A stretch of 64,000 nucleotides of DNA from JBIIUJ01 sp044340025 (GTDB lineage Bacteria; Pseudomonadota; Alphaproteobacteria; Caulobacterales; Aquidulcibacteraceae), in NCBI GenBank assembly GCA_044340025.1, contig JBIIUJ010000001.1, positions 1-64,000 of the forward strand, read 5' to 3'. Made by a program: the position numbers and the translations under genes. Every line of letters starts with the position of its first letter. Position 1 is the stretch's first letter. Under the pieces are notes generated by a model. The model ran no database searches and was not told where the DNA came from. It worked only from the letters and a program-made list of their open reading frames with translations. Below, piece after piece: positions 20,162 through 29,219 of this stretch.

Positions 20162-22762
20162 ATGCGCACTGAGACCGCCCCCATCATCCGCCTCGCCGAC
20201 TATCGCCCGCCAGCCTTTATGATCGAGACGCTTTCGCTCGACATCACGCTGGATCCGCATCGCACGCTTGTGCGGGCGCGACTGGATGTTCGCCGCACGG
20301 CTGAGGGTGGCGATCTGATGCTCGACGGTGAGGGCCTGGAGCTCCTCGACATCCTTTGCGACGGGGTCCGACTGCCCGCAGACGCCTATGCGGTGAGCGC
20401 GACTGGCCTCACGTTGCGCGCCCCGCCTGCGCGTTTCACTCTGGAAACGCTTGTGGCCATCAATCCCAGCGCCAACAGCGCCCTGTCGGGTCTTTATCTG
20501 TCGGGCGGCCGGTTCTGCACGCAGTGCGAGGCCGAGGGCTTTCGCCATATCACCTTTGCGCTGGACCGGCCGGATGCGCTCTCGCGCTATCGCGTGCGGC
20601 TGGCGGCGCCGGCTGGGCGATACAAGACCCTGTTGTCAAACGGGAACTTGATCGAACGTGGCATAGATGCGGCGGGCCACGACTATGCGGTCTGGGATGA
20701 TCCCCATCTGAAGCCGGCCTATCTCTTCGCCCTCGTCGCTGGCGACTTCGATATCCTGACCGACACTTTCATCACGATGAGCGGGCGCGAGGTGGCGCTT
20801 GCCATCCACGTCGATCCTGGCGACGCCCCCCGCGCCGCCTACGCGCTCGATGCGCTGAAGCGCTCCATGGCGTGGGATGAAACGGTGTTTGGCAGGGAAT
20901 ATGATCTCGACGTGTTCAACATCGTGGCGGTGCGCGACTTCAACTTCGGCGCGATGGAGAACAAGGGGCTGAACATCTTCAATTCGGCGCTCCTGCTCGC
21001 CGACCCCGAGACTGCGACCGACGCCGACTACGAGGCCATCGAAGCGGTGGTGGCGCACGAATACTTTCACAACTGGACCGGCAATCGCATCACGTTGCGC
21101 GACTGGTTTCAGCTCTCCCTGAAAGAGGGCCTGACAGTCTTTCGCGATCAGGAATTCAGCGCCGATCAGCGGTCAAGGGCGGTCCAGCGGATCAAGGCGG
21201 TAAAGCTGCTGCGCCAGCGCCAGTTCCAGGAGGACGCAGGACCGCTCGCTCATCCCGTCCGGCCGGCGAGCTATCAGAAGATCGACAATTTCTACACGCT
21301 CACAGTCTACGAGAAGGGCTGCGAGCTGATCCGGGTGCTCAAGACGCTGATCGGCGATGACGCCTTCGAGGCCGGGATGGCTCTCTATTTCACCCGCTGC
21401 GATGGCACGGCCGCGACGGTTGAGGACTTTCTGGCCTGCTTCGCCGAAGCATCGCGGCGGCCGCTCGATGATTTCAAGCGCTGGTATGGTCAGGCCGGAA
21501 CTCCGCATGTCACGATCGACCGGCGCTACGACCCTGCCGCGAGGCTGCTGACGCTCGTTATCCGGCAGCACACGCCGCCAACCCCCGGCCAGACGGAGAA
21601 GGTTCCTGTGCCGATCCCAATTCGGTTCGGCCTTCTGGACGGGCAAGGCGCAGCGATCCCGCTGAGGTCCGGGCCGAAGGATCCCGGCGCGCTCGAACAG
21701 ACCCTGATCCTGACTGAAGCGGCGCAAACCCTTGTTTTCCATGACGTGCCACAAGGCCCGGTTCCGTCCTTCCTGCGTGGTTTTTCCGCTCCGGTGGTGC
21801 TGGATGCGGGGCTGAGCGAGGCCGAGCTTGCCCATCTCGCCGCCCATGACCGCGATCCCTTCGGCCGATGGGAGGCATTGCAGGCGATCGCACGCTCAGC
21901 CTGCCTGATGGGAGACACGCACCCTTCGGCGCTTGTCGCCGCTCTGGGCCGCGCGCTTGAGCAGGCCCACGCGGACGCCGCCTTCACAGCGCTGCTGCTG
22001 CGCTTGCCGGACTTACCAGAACTGATCCAGCTTCGCCCCGACGCCGACCCGGAAGTGTTGCATCACGCCCGCGCGCAAGTGCGCCACGCGGTGGCCGCAG
22101 CGCTCCGCGAACCGCTTGATCGGCTCATCGCCGGCCGCAAGCAGGAGGCGCTCTTCGATCCGGGCGCGGCGGCGGCTGGCGAGCGCGCGCTTGCCAACGC
22201 TGCGCTTGATCTTCTTGCGGCGCTCGGGCCGGCCGACGGGGGCGCGCGCGCGTTCAAGGCGTTTGAAGCGGCGCGCACCATGACCGATCAGATCGGCGCT
22301 CTGGAGGCGCTGGGCGCGTCGGGATCGCCCGACTTTGACGCCGCCCTCGACGTCTTTTATCGCCGGTGGCGCGATACTCCGCTGGTTCTGGACAAGTGGT
22401 TCTCGGTTCAGGCCGCCGCCAACCGGGACGATGCGCTGGACCGGGCGCAGGCGCTCATCGGGCATGCAGACTTCAGCCTGGCCAATCCAAATCAGGTTCG
22501 CGCAGTCGGCGGCGCTCTGCCGACGCGGAACCCCCACGCCTTTCATGCCGCCGATGGCCGCGGCTATCGTTTGCTTGGCGATCTCGTCCGGCGCGTGGAC
22601 GAGCGCAACCCGGCGCTCGCGGCCCGGTTGGCGACAGGGTTTGAGACGTGGCGGCTTGTGGAGGCGGGGCGGCGCACGCAGGCGCGCGCTGTTCTGGAGG
22701 ATCTTGCAGGCCAGACGCTCTCGGCCAACGCCCGTGAGATTGTTGAACGAATTCTGGGCTGA
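20162..22762 (+). CDS. pepN: Aminopeptidase N (M1 metallopeptidase)
   Basis: PepN removes N-terminal residues from peptides in the cytoplasm. The 866-residue protein has the N-terminal beta-saddle domain, the substrate-binding GAMEN motif near residue 263, the zinc-binding HEYFHNW near 299-305 and the third ligand glutamate in LKEGLTVFRDQEFS, followed by the long helical C-terminal domains found in bacterial PepN. Length matches the E. coli enzyme (870). It starts 150 bases from the divergent HerA-like gene. No clear terminator is visible before the convergent small gene. Confidence 0.96.
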   Translation: MRTETAPIIRLADYRPPAFMIETLSLDITLDPHRTLVRARLDVRRTAEGGDLMLDGEGLELLDILCDGVRLPADAYAVSATGLTLRAPPARFTLETLVAINPSANSALSGLYLSGGRFCTQCEAEGFRHITFALDRPDALSRYRVRLAAPAGRYKTLLSNGNLIERGIDAAGHDYAVWDDPHLKPAYLFALVAGDFDILTDTFITMSGREVALAIHVDPGDAPRAAYALDALKRSMAWDETVFGREYDLDVFNIVAVRDFNFGAMENKGLNIFNSALLLADPETATDADYEAIEAVVAHEYFHNWTGNRITLRDWFQLSLKEGLTVFRDQEFSADQRSRAVQRIKAVKLLRQRQFQEDAGPLAHPVRPASYQKIDNFYTLTVYEKGCELIRVLKTLIGDDAFEAGMALYFTRCDGTAATVEDFLACFAEASRRPLDDFKRWYGQAGTPHVTIDRRYDPAARLLTLVIRQHTPPTPGQTEKVPVPIPIRFGLLDGQGAAIPLRSGPKDPGALEQTLILTEAAQTLVFHDVPQGPVPSFLRGFSAPVVLDAGLSEAELAHLAAHDRDPFGRWEALQAIARSACLMGDTHPSALVAALGRALEQAHADAAFTALLLRLPDLPELIQLRPDADPEVLHHARAQVRHAVAAALREPLDRLIAGRKQEALFDPGAAAAGERALANAALDLLAALGPADGGARAFKAFEAARTMTDQIGALEALGASGSPDFDAALDVFYRRWRDTPLVLDKWFSVQAAANRDDALDRAQALIGHADFSLANPNQVRAVGGALPTRNPHAFHAADGRGYRLLGDLVRRVDERNPALAARLATGFETWRLVEAGRRTQARAVLEDLAGQTLSANAREIVERILG

Positions 22763-22781
22763 ACAGGCTGGCTGTGGCGGT

Positions 22782-22955
22782 TCAGATCGTCCGCGGATGG
22801 CGCGGCGCAGGGGGAAGATCGCGCATCGACCAGCTCTCAAGGGAGCCGCGGGGCGCGCTCTCGGGGGCGACAACACCGCCGGAACGGTCCTCCGATCGGG
22901 CGGGCGGGCCGCTCCCCGCCGGGGCAGCGGAATGCTTGTCTGGTGGTCGCATCAT
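22782..22955 (-). CDS. Possible small protein of 57 residues, unrecognised
   Basis: A short leftward frame starts MMRPPDKHSAAPAGSG and ends RDLPPAPRHPRTI. GAGGGAGAAC precedes two adjacent ATG codons (22955 and 22952), which is a good ribosome binding site, and third codon positions are mostly G or C as in neighbouring genes. It lies in the 277-base gap between convergent pepN and the GntR regulator, with a TGACGTCA palindrome 48 bases upstream of its start. The protein is Pro/Ser/Arg-rich and I cannot assign it to a family. It could also be chance. Confidence 0.4.
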   Translation of the reverse strand: MMRPPDKHSAAPAGSGPPARSEDRSGGVVAPESAPRGSLESWSMRDLPPAPRHPRTI

Positions 22956-23039
22956 GTTCTCCCTCGGCGACGGGAGGTTCGCGGCCACGGCTTATGTCAG
23001 TTTGACGTCAGTGCAACGTCCGCAATCTGTCGCATCCAC

Positions 23040-23771
23040 CTACCGGGCGTCGCGGGTGAAGCTCTGGGTATAGACAAACCTGTCGCCAGGGTGGCGGCTG
23101 TCCGAGGCGATCAGGACCTGATCCGCGCTGTCTAGATAGCGCCGCACCGTGCGCAACGCGGGGGCCCCGGCGCGAAGGCCAAAGGCGCGCGCATCCTCCG
23201 GGGACAGAGCGATGGCGGTGATATCCTGCTCGATCCGCGCGACCCGCACGCTGCGGCGGCTTTCCAGCAGCTCGGAATAAGCCTTGTCCCAGAACATCAG
23301 TTCCGGCTCGAGGTCTGCGAAAGCAGGGTGGATGAACACCCTGGTGAAGGCGATGGGGCCGCCGTCGGCGCTGCGACGAACGCCATCGATTTCCAGCCAA
23401 CGCTGGCCCGACTGCACCCGCAGCACCCGGGCGTCCTCGGGCGCGATCTCGACCCTGCCAATAGCCCGGATTTCGAGGCGCGCATCGCGTGCATATTGAA
23501 GAAGCTCGTCCAGGCCGCCGATCGGCTGGGTGAAGGCCGCCGGCCGGGCGCGCGCCACCACCGTCGTGCCTGCGCCGCGCCGCCGGGCGATCAGCCCTTC
23601 GTCGCGCAGCACCCGCAGGGCGTCGCGCGCGGTGTGGCGCGAAATTTCGAACGCCCGGCAGAGCTCCAGTTCGGTGGGCAGCATGTCGCCTAACGGATAG
23701 GCCCCGGCCGCAATCTCTTCGCGCAGCGTGCGCGCCACCTCGACGTAGCGGGGTGTCTTGATGGCTGTCAC
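23040..23771 (-). CDS. GntR family transcriptional regulator, HutC subfamily
   Basis: The protein should be a dimeric repressor or activator that senses a small carboxylate or amine. It has an N-terminal winged helix (YVEVARTLREEIAAGAYPLG, then LPTELELCRAFEISRHTARDALRVL) and a C-terminal UTRA ligand-binding domain from about residue 85 with VRRSADGGPIAFTRVFIHP. I chose GTG 23771 (243 residues), which overlaps the CoA-transferase stop as GTGA behind GGAG; another GTG at 23795 would add eight residues. Being translationally coupled to the CoA-transferase gene, it probably regulates the surrounding catabolic island. Confidence 0.88.
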   Translation of the reverse strand: MTAIKTPRYVEVARTLREEIAAGAYPLGDMLPTELELCRAFEISRHTARDALRVLRDEGLIARRRGAGTTVVARARPAAFTQPIGGLDELLQYARDARLEIRAIGRVEIAPEDARVLRVQSGQRWLEIDGVRRSADGGPIAFTRVFIHPAFADLEPELMFWDKAYSELLESRRSVRVARIEQDITAIALSPEDARAFGLRAGAPALRTVRRYLDSADQVLIASDSRHPGDRFVYTQSFTRDAR

Positions 23772-25039
23772 ATGCTGCTCCGCATTTCGCGCCACGCCGC
23801 GCCAAGCCAGTCGCGATGCGCCGGGGCGGCGAGGCTGATGAGGGCCTGCGCGCGCGCCTCCACGTCAAGCCCGCGCAGGTCTGCCGACCCATGTTCGGTC
23901 ACCACGACGCCCATGTCGGCGCGGCTGACGGTTGCAGCCCCATGCGCAAGACGCGGCACAATCCTGCTGATGCTCCCGCCTTTTGCGGTCGAGACGAGCG
24001 CGCACACAGGCCGACCGCCAGCGCTGAGCGCCGCCCCGCGCAGAAAGTCTGTCAGGCCACCGCCGCCGCTCACCTGCGCCTGGCCGAGAAACTCTGCATT
24101 GCCCTGCCCGAAAAGATCAATTTCGATCAGGGAGTTAACCGCCACCAAGCGCGGGATGTCGGCAAGCCTGGCGATCGCGTGGGTAAAGCCTACCGGCCGG
24201 AACCGGACACGGTCATCGCGCGCAACCCTGTCATAGAGCGTGGCGGAACCGAGCGCCACGCCGGTGGTGACCGCATCTGTGGTTTCCGCAAGGACGCCTG
24301 CGTCGAGCACCTTCAGCAGCGGATCGGAGACCATGCCCGCATGCAGACGCAGGCTGCGCAGGTCGCCAAGCGCGCCCAGAACCGCCAGTTGCACTTTGCC
24401 AAGCCCCAGCTGGAGCGTGTCGCCATCGCGCAGCAAAGCCCGGACATGCTCTGCAATCGCTGCGAAAGCCGGATCGAGCGCAGGGGTAGGGACGGTCAGC
24501 AGAGGGTGGTCATGCTCTATGGCGAGATCGAAGTCGGACAGCGCAAGGCGAACGCCGTCCCGCGCCTGGGGCATGGCGGTGTTGATAAGCGCCACACGAA
24601 GACCTGCGTTGGTGAGGGCGGCGGGACTGAAATCCTGGGCCACGCCGAGGCTGACTGTCCCGTCGGAAGCCGGCGGGCTTGTCATCACGACCGCAATTGC
24701 CCGCGGGCTCTCTTCCAGCAGGCGCCAGGTCTGAGCGTAGGTCAGCGGCAGGAACCCAAACCGGCCGGCGCGAAAGCTCTCCTGCCACTCGGGCGAGAGG
24801 AAGATGCCCTCGGCACGCGCGCGAGGGTGCAGACCCGCCCAGTCATTATGATCGACCCCCGGGATCCAGACGCCTTCAAACGTCAGTCCGTCCGCAAGGT
24901 CCGGATTTGCGGCGAAAGCTTCAAACAGGCCGAGCGGCGCGCCCGAACAGCCAGCGGCATAGACCCGGCCGTCGCCAGCGCGGGCGACTTCAGAGATCTT
25001 GCGGGCGGCCGCCGCGAAGGTCAGGCGCGTTGGCGCCAT
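23768..25039 (-). CDS. Acetyl-CoA hydrolase/transferase family protein (CoA-transferase)
   Basis: This family moves CoA between acetyl-CoA (or another acyl-CoA) and a carboxylate such as 4-hydroxybutyrate or succinate. The 423-residue product has the N-terminal domain with GVWIPGVDHNDWAG and YAQTWRLLEE, a central LQLGLGKVQLAVL and LHAGMVSDPLL, the EIDLFGQGNAEFLG segment, SGGGGLTDFLRGAALSAGG and the C-terminal VVVTEHGSADLRGLDVEARA. ATG 25039 follows CAGGAGACCTC and is preferred to the longer open frame. It is divergent from the MmgE/PrpD genes with only 60 bases between, implying a shared control region. The acyl donor and acceptor cannot be inferred. Confidence 0.88.
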   Translation of the reverse strand: MAPTRLTFAAAARKISEVARAGDGRVYAAGCSGAPLGLFEAFAANPDLADGLTFEGVWIPGVDHNDWAGLHPRARAEGIFLSPEWQESFRAGRFGFLPLTYAQTWRLLEESPRAIAVVMTSPPASDGTVSLGVAQDFSPAALTNAGLRVALINTAMPQARDGVRLALSDFDLAIEHDHPLLTVPTPALDPAFAAIAEHVRALLRDGDTLQLGLGKVQLAVLGALGDLRSLRLHAGMVSDPLLKVLDAGVLAETTDAVTTGVALGSATLYDRVARDDRVRFRPVGFTHAIARLADIPRLVAVNSLIEIDLFGQGNAEFLGQAQVSGGGGLTDFLRGAALSAGGRPVCALVSTAKGGSISRIVPRLAHGAATVSRADMGVVVTEHGSADLRGLDVEARAQALISLAAPAHRDWLGAAWREMRSSM

Positions 25040-25082
25040 GAGGTCTCCTGTATGTGCGCGGCTGGTTGCGCGCCTGAGGGTG

Positions 25083-25093
25083 CTTGTTACAAG
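25083..25093. promoter_or_regulatory. Candidate operator in the divergent CoA-transferase/MmgE control region
   Basis: CTTGTTACAAG is a perfect five-base inverted repeat around one central T. It lies seven bases before the MmgE/PrpD ATG and 43 bases from the CoA-transferase start, in the only 60 bases available for both divergent promoters. A GntR protein encoded next door is the likely ligand. A second palindrome, TGTCCGGACA, overlaps the first MmgE codons (25101-25110). Confidence 0.4.
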
Positions 25094-25099
25094 CCCGTT

Positions 25100-26443
25100 A
25101 TGTCCGGACAAACCGCCGTGCAAGTCAGCATCACGCAGCGCCTCGCTGAACGCATCGCAAGTCCGGTGACGTCGGCTGCGAGGGCGCGGGCCGCGCTTGC
25201 CACGCTCGACTGGGCGGCCTGTGCGCTCGCCGGGGCGCCGTCACAGGCTGGCGGCGTGCTGCTGCGGCTGGCGGCCGCAGCGGGCACAGGGAAATGCCAG
25301 CTCATTGGGGGGGGGATGGCGTCTGCGCTTGGCGCCGCGCTGGGCAACGGCGGTCTCGGCAATGTGCTCGAGATGGACGACGTCGACAAGCGCGCCGTGC
25401 TCCATCCGGGGCCTGTCGTCGTGCCGGCCGCCCTCGCCGCCGCTCAGGACAGGGGCGCAAGCGGCGAAGCGTTTCTCGACGCGATTGTTCGCGGGTATGA
25501 GGCGGTGATCCGGATCGGGCGCGCCGTGGGGCCGGGGCATTATCGCTATTGGCACAACACCGGCACCTGCGGACCGTTTGGATCGGCGGCTGCGGCGGCG
25601 TCGCTCTACGGCCTTTCTCAGGAACAGACCGCCTGGGCGCTGGGCCTTGCGGGCACCCAAGCCTCTGGCTTGTGGCAGACCCGGCATGAAGCCGCCTCCC
25701 TCGCCAAGCAGCTCCATACCGCGCGCGCCGCTCAGGCGGGCGTCCTCTCGGCTCAGCTCGCCCGCGAGGGCTTTCCCGGCCCGCTCTTCATCCTGGAAGG
25801 ACCGCAGGGCTTCTTCGCCGCCACCTGCCCGGATGGCGACGCTGAGGCCGTGCTTGATGGCGAAGGCTGGGCGATCCACGACGTCTCAGTGAAGCCTTGG
25901 CCCGCCTGCCGCCATGCCCATGCTGCAATCGATGCTGCGCTCATGTTGCGCAGCAATCGGCCTGTAGGCGCGATCGCTGGAATCGAGGTGACGACCTACC
26001 CTGCCGCAGTCGATTTCTGCGACAATCCGGACCCGCGCAGCGTGATCGAAGCGAAGTTCAGCCTCCAGCATGCGGTCGCCGTGGCGCTGGCCGACGGCCC
26101 GCCGTCGCTATCCGCCTTCGAACCTGGCGCCATCGCGCGCGCCGATCTGGCGGGTCTGCGCGCGCTGACAAAGGTCAAGGCAGCCGAGCCTTATGCGAGC
26201 GCCTATCCTGCGCGTTTCGGGGCGGAGGTGTGCGTGCGCTTGAGCGATGGGTCAGAGCATATGGCCACCGCGCCCGATGCCTGGGGCGATCCCGAAAATC
26301 CGGTCAGCGAAGCCGATGTCATCGCCAAGGCGCGCGATCTGATTGAATGGGGCGGCCGGTCCGATGCCCACCGGGTGATCGAGGCAGCGCTTGGCCTGGC
26401 TCAGGGCGGATCGCTCGCGGCCTTTGCCGGAGCGCTCGCGTGA
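25100..26443 (+). CDS. MmgE/PrpD family protein, first of a tandem pair
   Basis: The family includes 2-methylcitrate dehydratase, cis-aconitate decarboxylase and iminodisuccinate epimerase, all acting on small polycarboxylates. The 447-residue product shows the helical-domain blocks NVLEMDDVDKRAVLHPGPVV, YWHNTGTCGPFGSAAAAASL and TQASGLWQTRHEAASLAKQL, and the lid-domain SVKPWPACRHAHAAIDAA with a following NPDPRSVIEAKFSLQHAVAV. ATG 25100 has no strong ribosome binding site, and the candidate operator overlaps that region. It overlaps the second MmgE gene as GTGA. Two adjacent, divergent paralogues suggest either a heterodimer or two successive steps. Confidence 0.87.
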   Translation: MSGQTAVQVSITQRLAERIASPVTSAARARAALATLDWAACALAGAPSQAGGVLLRLAAAAGTGKCQLIGGGMASALGAALGNGGLGNVLEMDDVDKRAVLHPGPVVVPAALAAAQDRGASGEAFLDAIVRGYEAVIRIGRAVGPGHYRYWHNTGTCGPFGSAAAAASLYGLSQEQTAWALGLAGTQASGLWQTRHEAASLAKQLHTARAAQAGVLSAQLAREGFPGPLFILEGPQGFFAATCPDGDAEAVLDGEGWAIHDVSVKPWPACRHAHAAIDAALMLRSNRPVGAIAGIEVTTYPAAVDFCDNPDPRSVIEAKFSLQHAVAVALADGPPSLSAFEPGAIARADLAGLRALTKVKAAEPYASAYPARFGAEVCVRLSDGSEHMATAPDAWGDPENPVSEADVIAKARDLIEWGGRSDAHRVIEAALGLAQGGSLAAFAGALA

Positions 26444-27807
26444 ATCCGGCGGAGGCCTTCGCCCGCCATGCCTTGAGCGTGGATTATACGGCGCTGCCCG
26501 CCGAGGCGGTGATGGCGGCCAAGACCTTTATCCTCGATACGTTCGGGGTGGGCGTGGCCGGCGCGAAGGCCCGCCATGCCGACGAGGTCTTGCGCGCCGC
26601 CCGCGGCTGGGGCGTTCCCGGTGCAGGCGACGCCGCTCATACTTGGGCCTCTGGCGCGCGCCTGCCTGCGGTGCAGGCCGCGTTCGTGAATGCCTTTCAG
26701 ATCCACTGTCAGGAATATGACTGCGTGCATGAGCCCGCGGTCGTGCATCCGCTGGCCACGATCCTTGCCGCGCTTTGCGCTGAAGCCGAACGGCGGGGGC
26801 CGGTCCCGGGCACAGATTTCATCGCGGCGCTCGCTGCCGCCGTGGATGTGGCCGCGGGTCTTGGCGTGGCGGTCAAGACGCCGATCCGCTTCTTCCGTCC
26901 CGCGACCGCAGGCATTTTCGGGGCGACACTGGGAATAGCGCGGCTGCGCCGAATGCCGCTCGACAAGACGATGGATGCGCTTGGTTATGCGCTAGCGTTC
27001 GCCTCCGGCACGATGCAGGCGCATGTCGAGGGCAAACCCGCCCTGCCGATCCAGATCGCCAATGCCGCGCGCGGCGCGCTGATGGCGGTGGATGTGGCGG
27101 CCGCCGGCCTGCCCGGGCCGCATGATGTGGTGGAGGGGCCGTTTGGCTATCTGGCGCTGTTCGAGCAGGGCTGGGATCTCGGGCCTGTGCTGGAGAGCCT
27201 CGGCACAGCCTGGCGGATCACCGAAGTGAGCTGGAAGCCGTTTCCCACTGGCCGGGCGGCGCAGGGCGGCATTCCGGCGGTGCAGGAGCTGATGGCTCAG
27301 GGCGTGACGGCGCAGACGCTGGAGAGCCTTACCCTCACCGCGCCGCCGCTGATCAAGCGGCTGGTGGGCCGGCCGATCGTGACGCCGTTGCCGGTGAATT
27401 ATGCGCGGCTGTGCTTTGCCTATCTGGGCGCTGTCACTCTGCTGCGCGGCGGTGTTGGGCTTGAGGACTTTACGCCAGAGCGGCTCAGCGACCCTGCCGT
27501 CCATGCCCTTGCCGCCCGGATCAGCGTGATTGACGACGGCTCGACAAATCCCGCCGCGTTCACCCCGCAGGTCGCAGCAGCGAGGATGACGGACGGGCGA
27601 GTGCTCGAGGCTCGGGTGGAGAGGCTGTTCGGTTCGCCTGCGTGGCCGCTCACGCGCGCCCAACACCTTGAGAAGTTCCGCGCCTGCCTCGCCTTCGGCT
27701 TTGGCCGGCCGATGGAGGCGCTGGCCGACGACATGATCGCGCGCGTGGATGCGCTCGAGACAGAACCCGATGTCGGCGCCCTGGCGCGCCGGCTCGCCAG
27801 ACCTTGA
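26440..27807 (+). CDS. MmgE/PrpD family protein, second of a tandem pair
   Basis: This 455-residue paralogue of the preceding protein shares the fold but little identity by eye. It has AAKTFILDTFGVGVAGAKAR near the N-terminus, FQIHCQEYDCVHEPAVVHPL in place of the usual dimer block, SGTMQAHVEGKPALPIQIAN and the lid-region VSWKPFPTGRAAQGGIPAVQ. The start is GTG 26440, overlapping the previous stop as GTGA, so the two proteins are coupled in synthesis. The specific reaction is unknown; a dehydratase, epimerase or decarboxylase role on a di- or tricarboxylate is the family expectation. Confidence 0.86.
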   Translation: MNPAEAFARHALSVDYTALPAEAVMAAKTFILDTFGVGVAGAKARHADEVLRAARGWGVPGAGDAAHTWASGARLPAVQAAFVNAFQIHCQEYDCVHEPAVVHPLATILAALCAEAERRGPVPGTDFIAALAAAVDVAAGLGVAVKTPIRFFRPATAGIFGATLGIARLRRMPLDKTMDALGYALAFASGTMQAHVEGKPALPIQIANAARGALMAVDVAAAGLPGPHDVVEGPFGYLALFEQGWDLGPVLESLGTAWRITEVSWKPFPTGRAAQGGIPAVQELMAQGVTAQTLESLTLTAPPLIKRLVGRPIVTPLPVNYARLCFAYLGAVTLLRGGVGLEDFTPERLSDPAVHALAARISVIDDGSTNPAAFTPQVAAARMTDGRVLEARVERLFGSPAWPLTRAQHLEKFRACLAFGFGRPMEALADDMIARVDALETEPDVGALARRLARP

Positions 27808-27815
27808 GAGAGAGT

Positions 27816-29219
27816 ATGGACGCCCACCGTTCCTATTTCGACACCGTGGACTGGGCTGCGCTCCAGGCCGACCACCCGATCGGGGACGGCTTTCTGGCGA
27901 TGGCCAAAACCATCAGCCGCGACGAGCTGCGGGCGCGGCAGAACCGGCTGTTCCTGCGCTGTGTCGCCCGCGCCTGGACGACGCCCTTTTACCAGCGCCT
28001 CTGGGGCGGCCGGGGGATCGAGCCCGGCGACATCACCAGCCTCGACGACATCGTGAAGCTGCCAAGCTTCGACAAGTCCGACATCATGGCCAGCCTGGAG
28101 CGCGCGCCGCCGTTTGGCGATTTTTCCGCGCTCGACAGTTACCCGGCCGGCGAGCGGCCGCCGGTGATTTTCCACACGACATCCGGCACCACCGGAAAGC
28201 CGCAGGTGCTCCTGTTTGGCGCAAAGAGCCGGGAAGCCCAAAACCTGCTTCTGGGGCGTCTCTACCGCTTCCAGGGTCTGCGCCCGGACGATGTGGTCCA
28301 TTCCGTCTACGGCCACGGCATGATCAACGGCGGCCACTATGTGCGCGAAAGCGTCATTCACTGGACAAGCGCAATCTTCATGAGCGCCGGCACAGGCGTG
28401 GAGACGCGCTCGGTCCAGCAGGTCGAACTGATGCGCCAGTTTGGCGCGACCGTGATCGTGGGGTTTGCCGACTACATCAAGAAGCTCGCCGAGACAGCCC
28501 GCGAGATGGGGCTGGAGCCCGGTCGCGACATTCCGGTGCGGATGATCTGCGGCCATATGGGGCGGGAAGATCAGGCCGGCATCTCGGCCGCCTGGGGCGG
28601 GGCCGCCTGCTACGACTGGTATGGCGTGGGCGACACCGGGTGCATCGCGGGCGAGGGGCCCGACAAGGCGGGCATGTATGTGATGGAGGACGCCCAGTAT
28701 CTGGAGATGGGCGACATCGATACGGGCCTTCCGGTGGAGGATGGCAAGGCCGGCGACATGATCGTTACCTGCCTCTTCAAGGACGATATCTATCCCATCA
28801 TCCGGTTCAACACCCATGACGTCTCGGCCTATCGCACCGACGCCTCTCCGCTGGATCTGAAGTTCCGCCGGATCGAAGGGTTTCTTGGCCGCTCCGACAA
28901 CATGGTGAAGTTGCGCGGCATCAATATCTTTCCGCAGGGCGTGGGGCCGATGCTTGATGAACTGCCGGCGTTTGCGGGCGAGTTCCTCTGCAAGGCGGTG
29001 CGAGACGCAAATGGCCGCGACGAGTTCGTCGTGATCGCCGAGACGACGGCCCCGGCGGGCGAGCGCCCCGGCGTCACCGAAGCCGCACGCGCCATCCTGA
29101 AGCGCAAGATCGGCATCGAGGTGCAGGTGGAACTGGTCGACAAAGGGGCAACCGCCGCGCTCACCCAGATCGAGGTGCGCCAGAAGCCGATCCGCCTGAT
29201 CGACGAGCGGTTCAAGTGA
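27816..29219 (+). CDS. Phenylacetate-CoA ligase-like (PaaK-type) acyl-CoA synthetase
   Basis: PaaK-type ligases activate aromatic or other carboxylates to CoA thioesters with ATP via an acyl-adenylate. The 467-residue product has an N-terminal region with TTPFYQRLWGGRGIEPGDI, the adenylate-forming loop FHTTSGTTGKPQVLLFG near residues 119-135, the central CYDWYGVGDTGCIAGEG and a C-terminal small domain with LGRSDNMVKLRGINIFPQGV. ATG 27816 follows a GAGAGAGAG site, nine bases after the previous stop. It overlaps the amidase gene as GTGA. In this island it probably activates the acid released by the amidase, which is inference. Confidence 0.9.
   Translation: MDAHRSYFDTVDWAALQADHPIGDGFLAMAKTISRDELRARQNRLFLRCVARAWTTPFYQRLWGGRGIEPGDITSLDDIVKLPSFDKSDIMASLERAPPFGDFSALDSYPAGERPPVIFHTTSGTTGKPQVLLFGAKSREAQNLLLGRLYRFQGLRPDDVVHSVYGHGMINGGHYVRESVIHWTSAIFMSAGTGVETRSVQQVELMRQFGATVIVGFADYIKKLAETAREMGLEPGRDIPVRMICGHMGREDQAGISAAWGGAACYDWYGVGDTGCIAGEGPDKAGMYVMEDAQYLEMGDIDTGLPVEDGKAGDMIVTCLFKDDIYPIIRFNTHDVSAYRTDASPLDLKFRRIEGFLGRSDNMVKLRGINIFPQGVGPMLDELPAFAGEFLCKAVRDANGRDEFVVIAETTAPAGERPGVTEAARAILKRKIGIEVQVELVDKGATAALTQIEVRQKPIRLIDERFK

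Noticed and set aside
22774..23073. 99-codon rightward frame after pepN
   Set aside because: No ribosome binding site, and it runs into the GntR gene on the other strand; the leftward small frame there is the better candidate.
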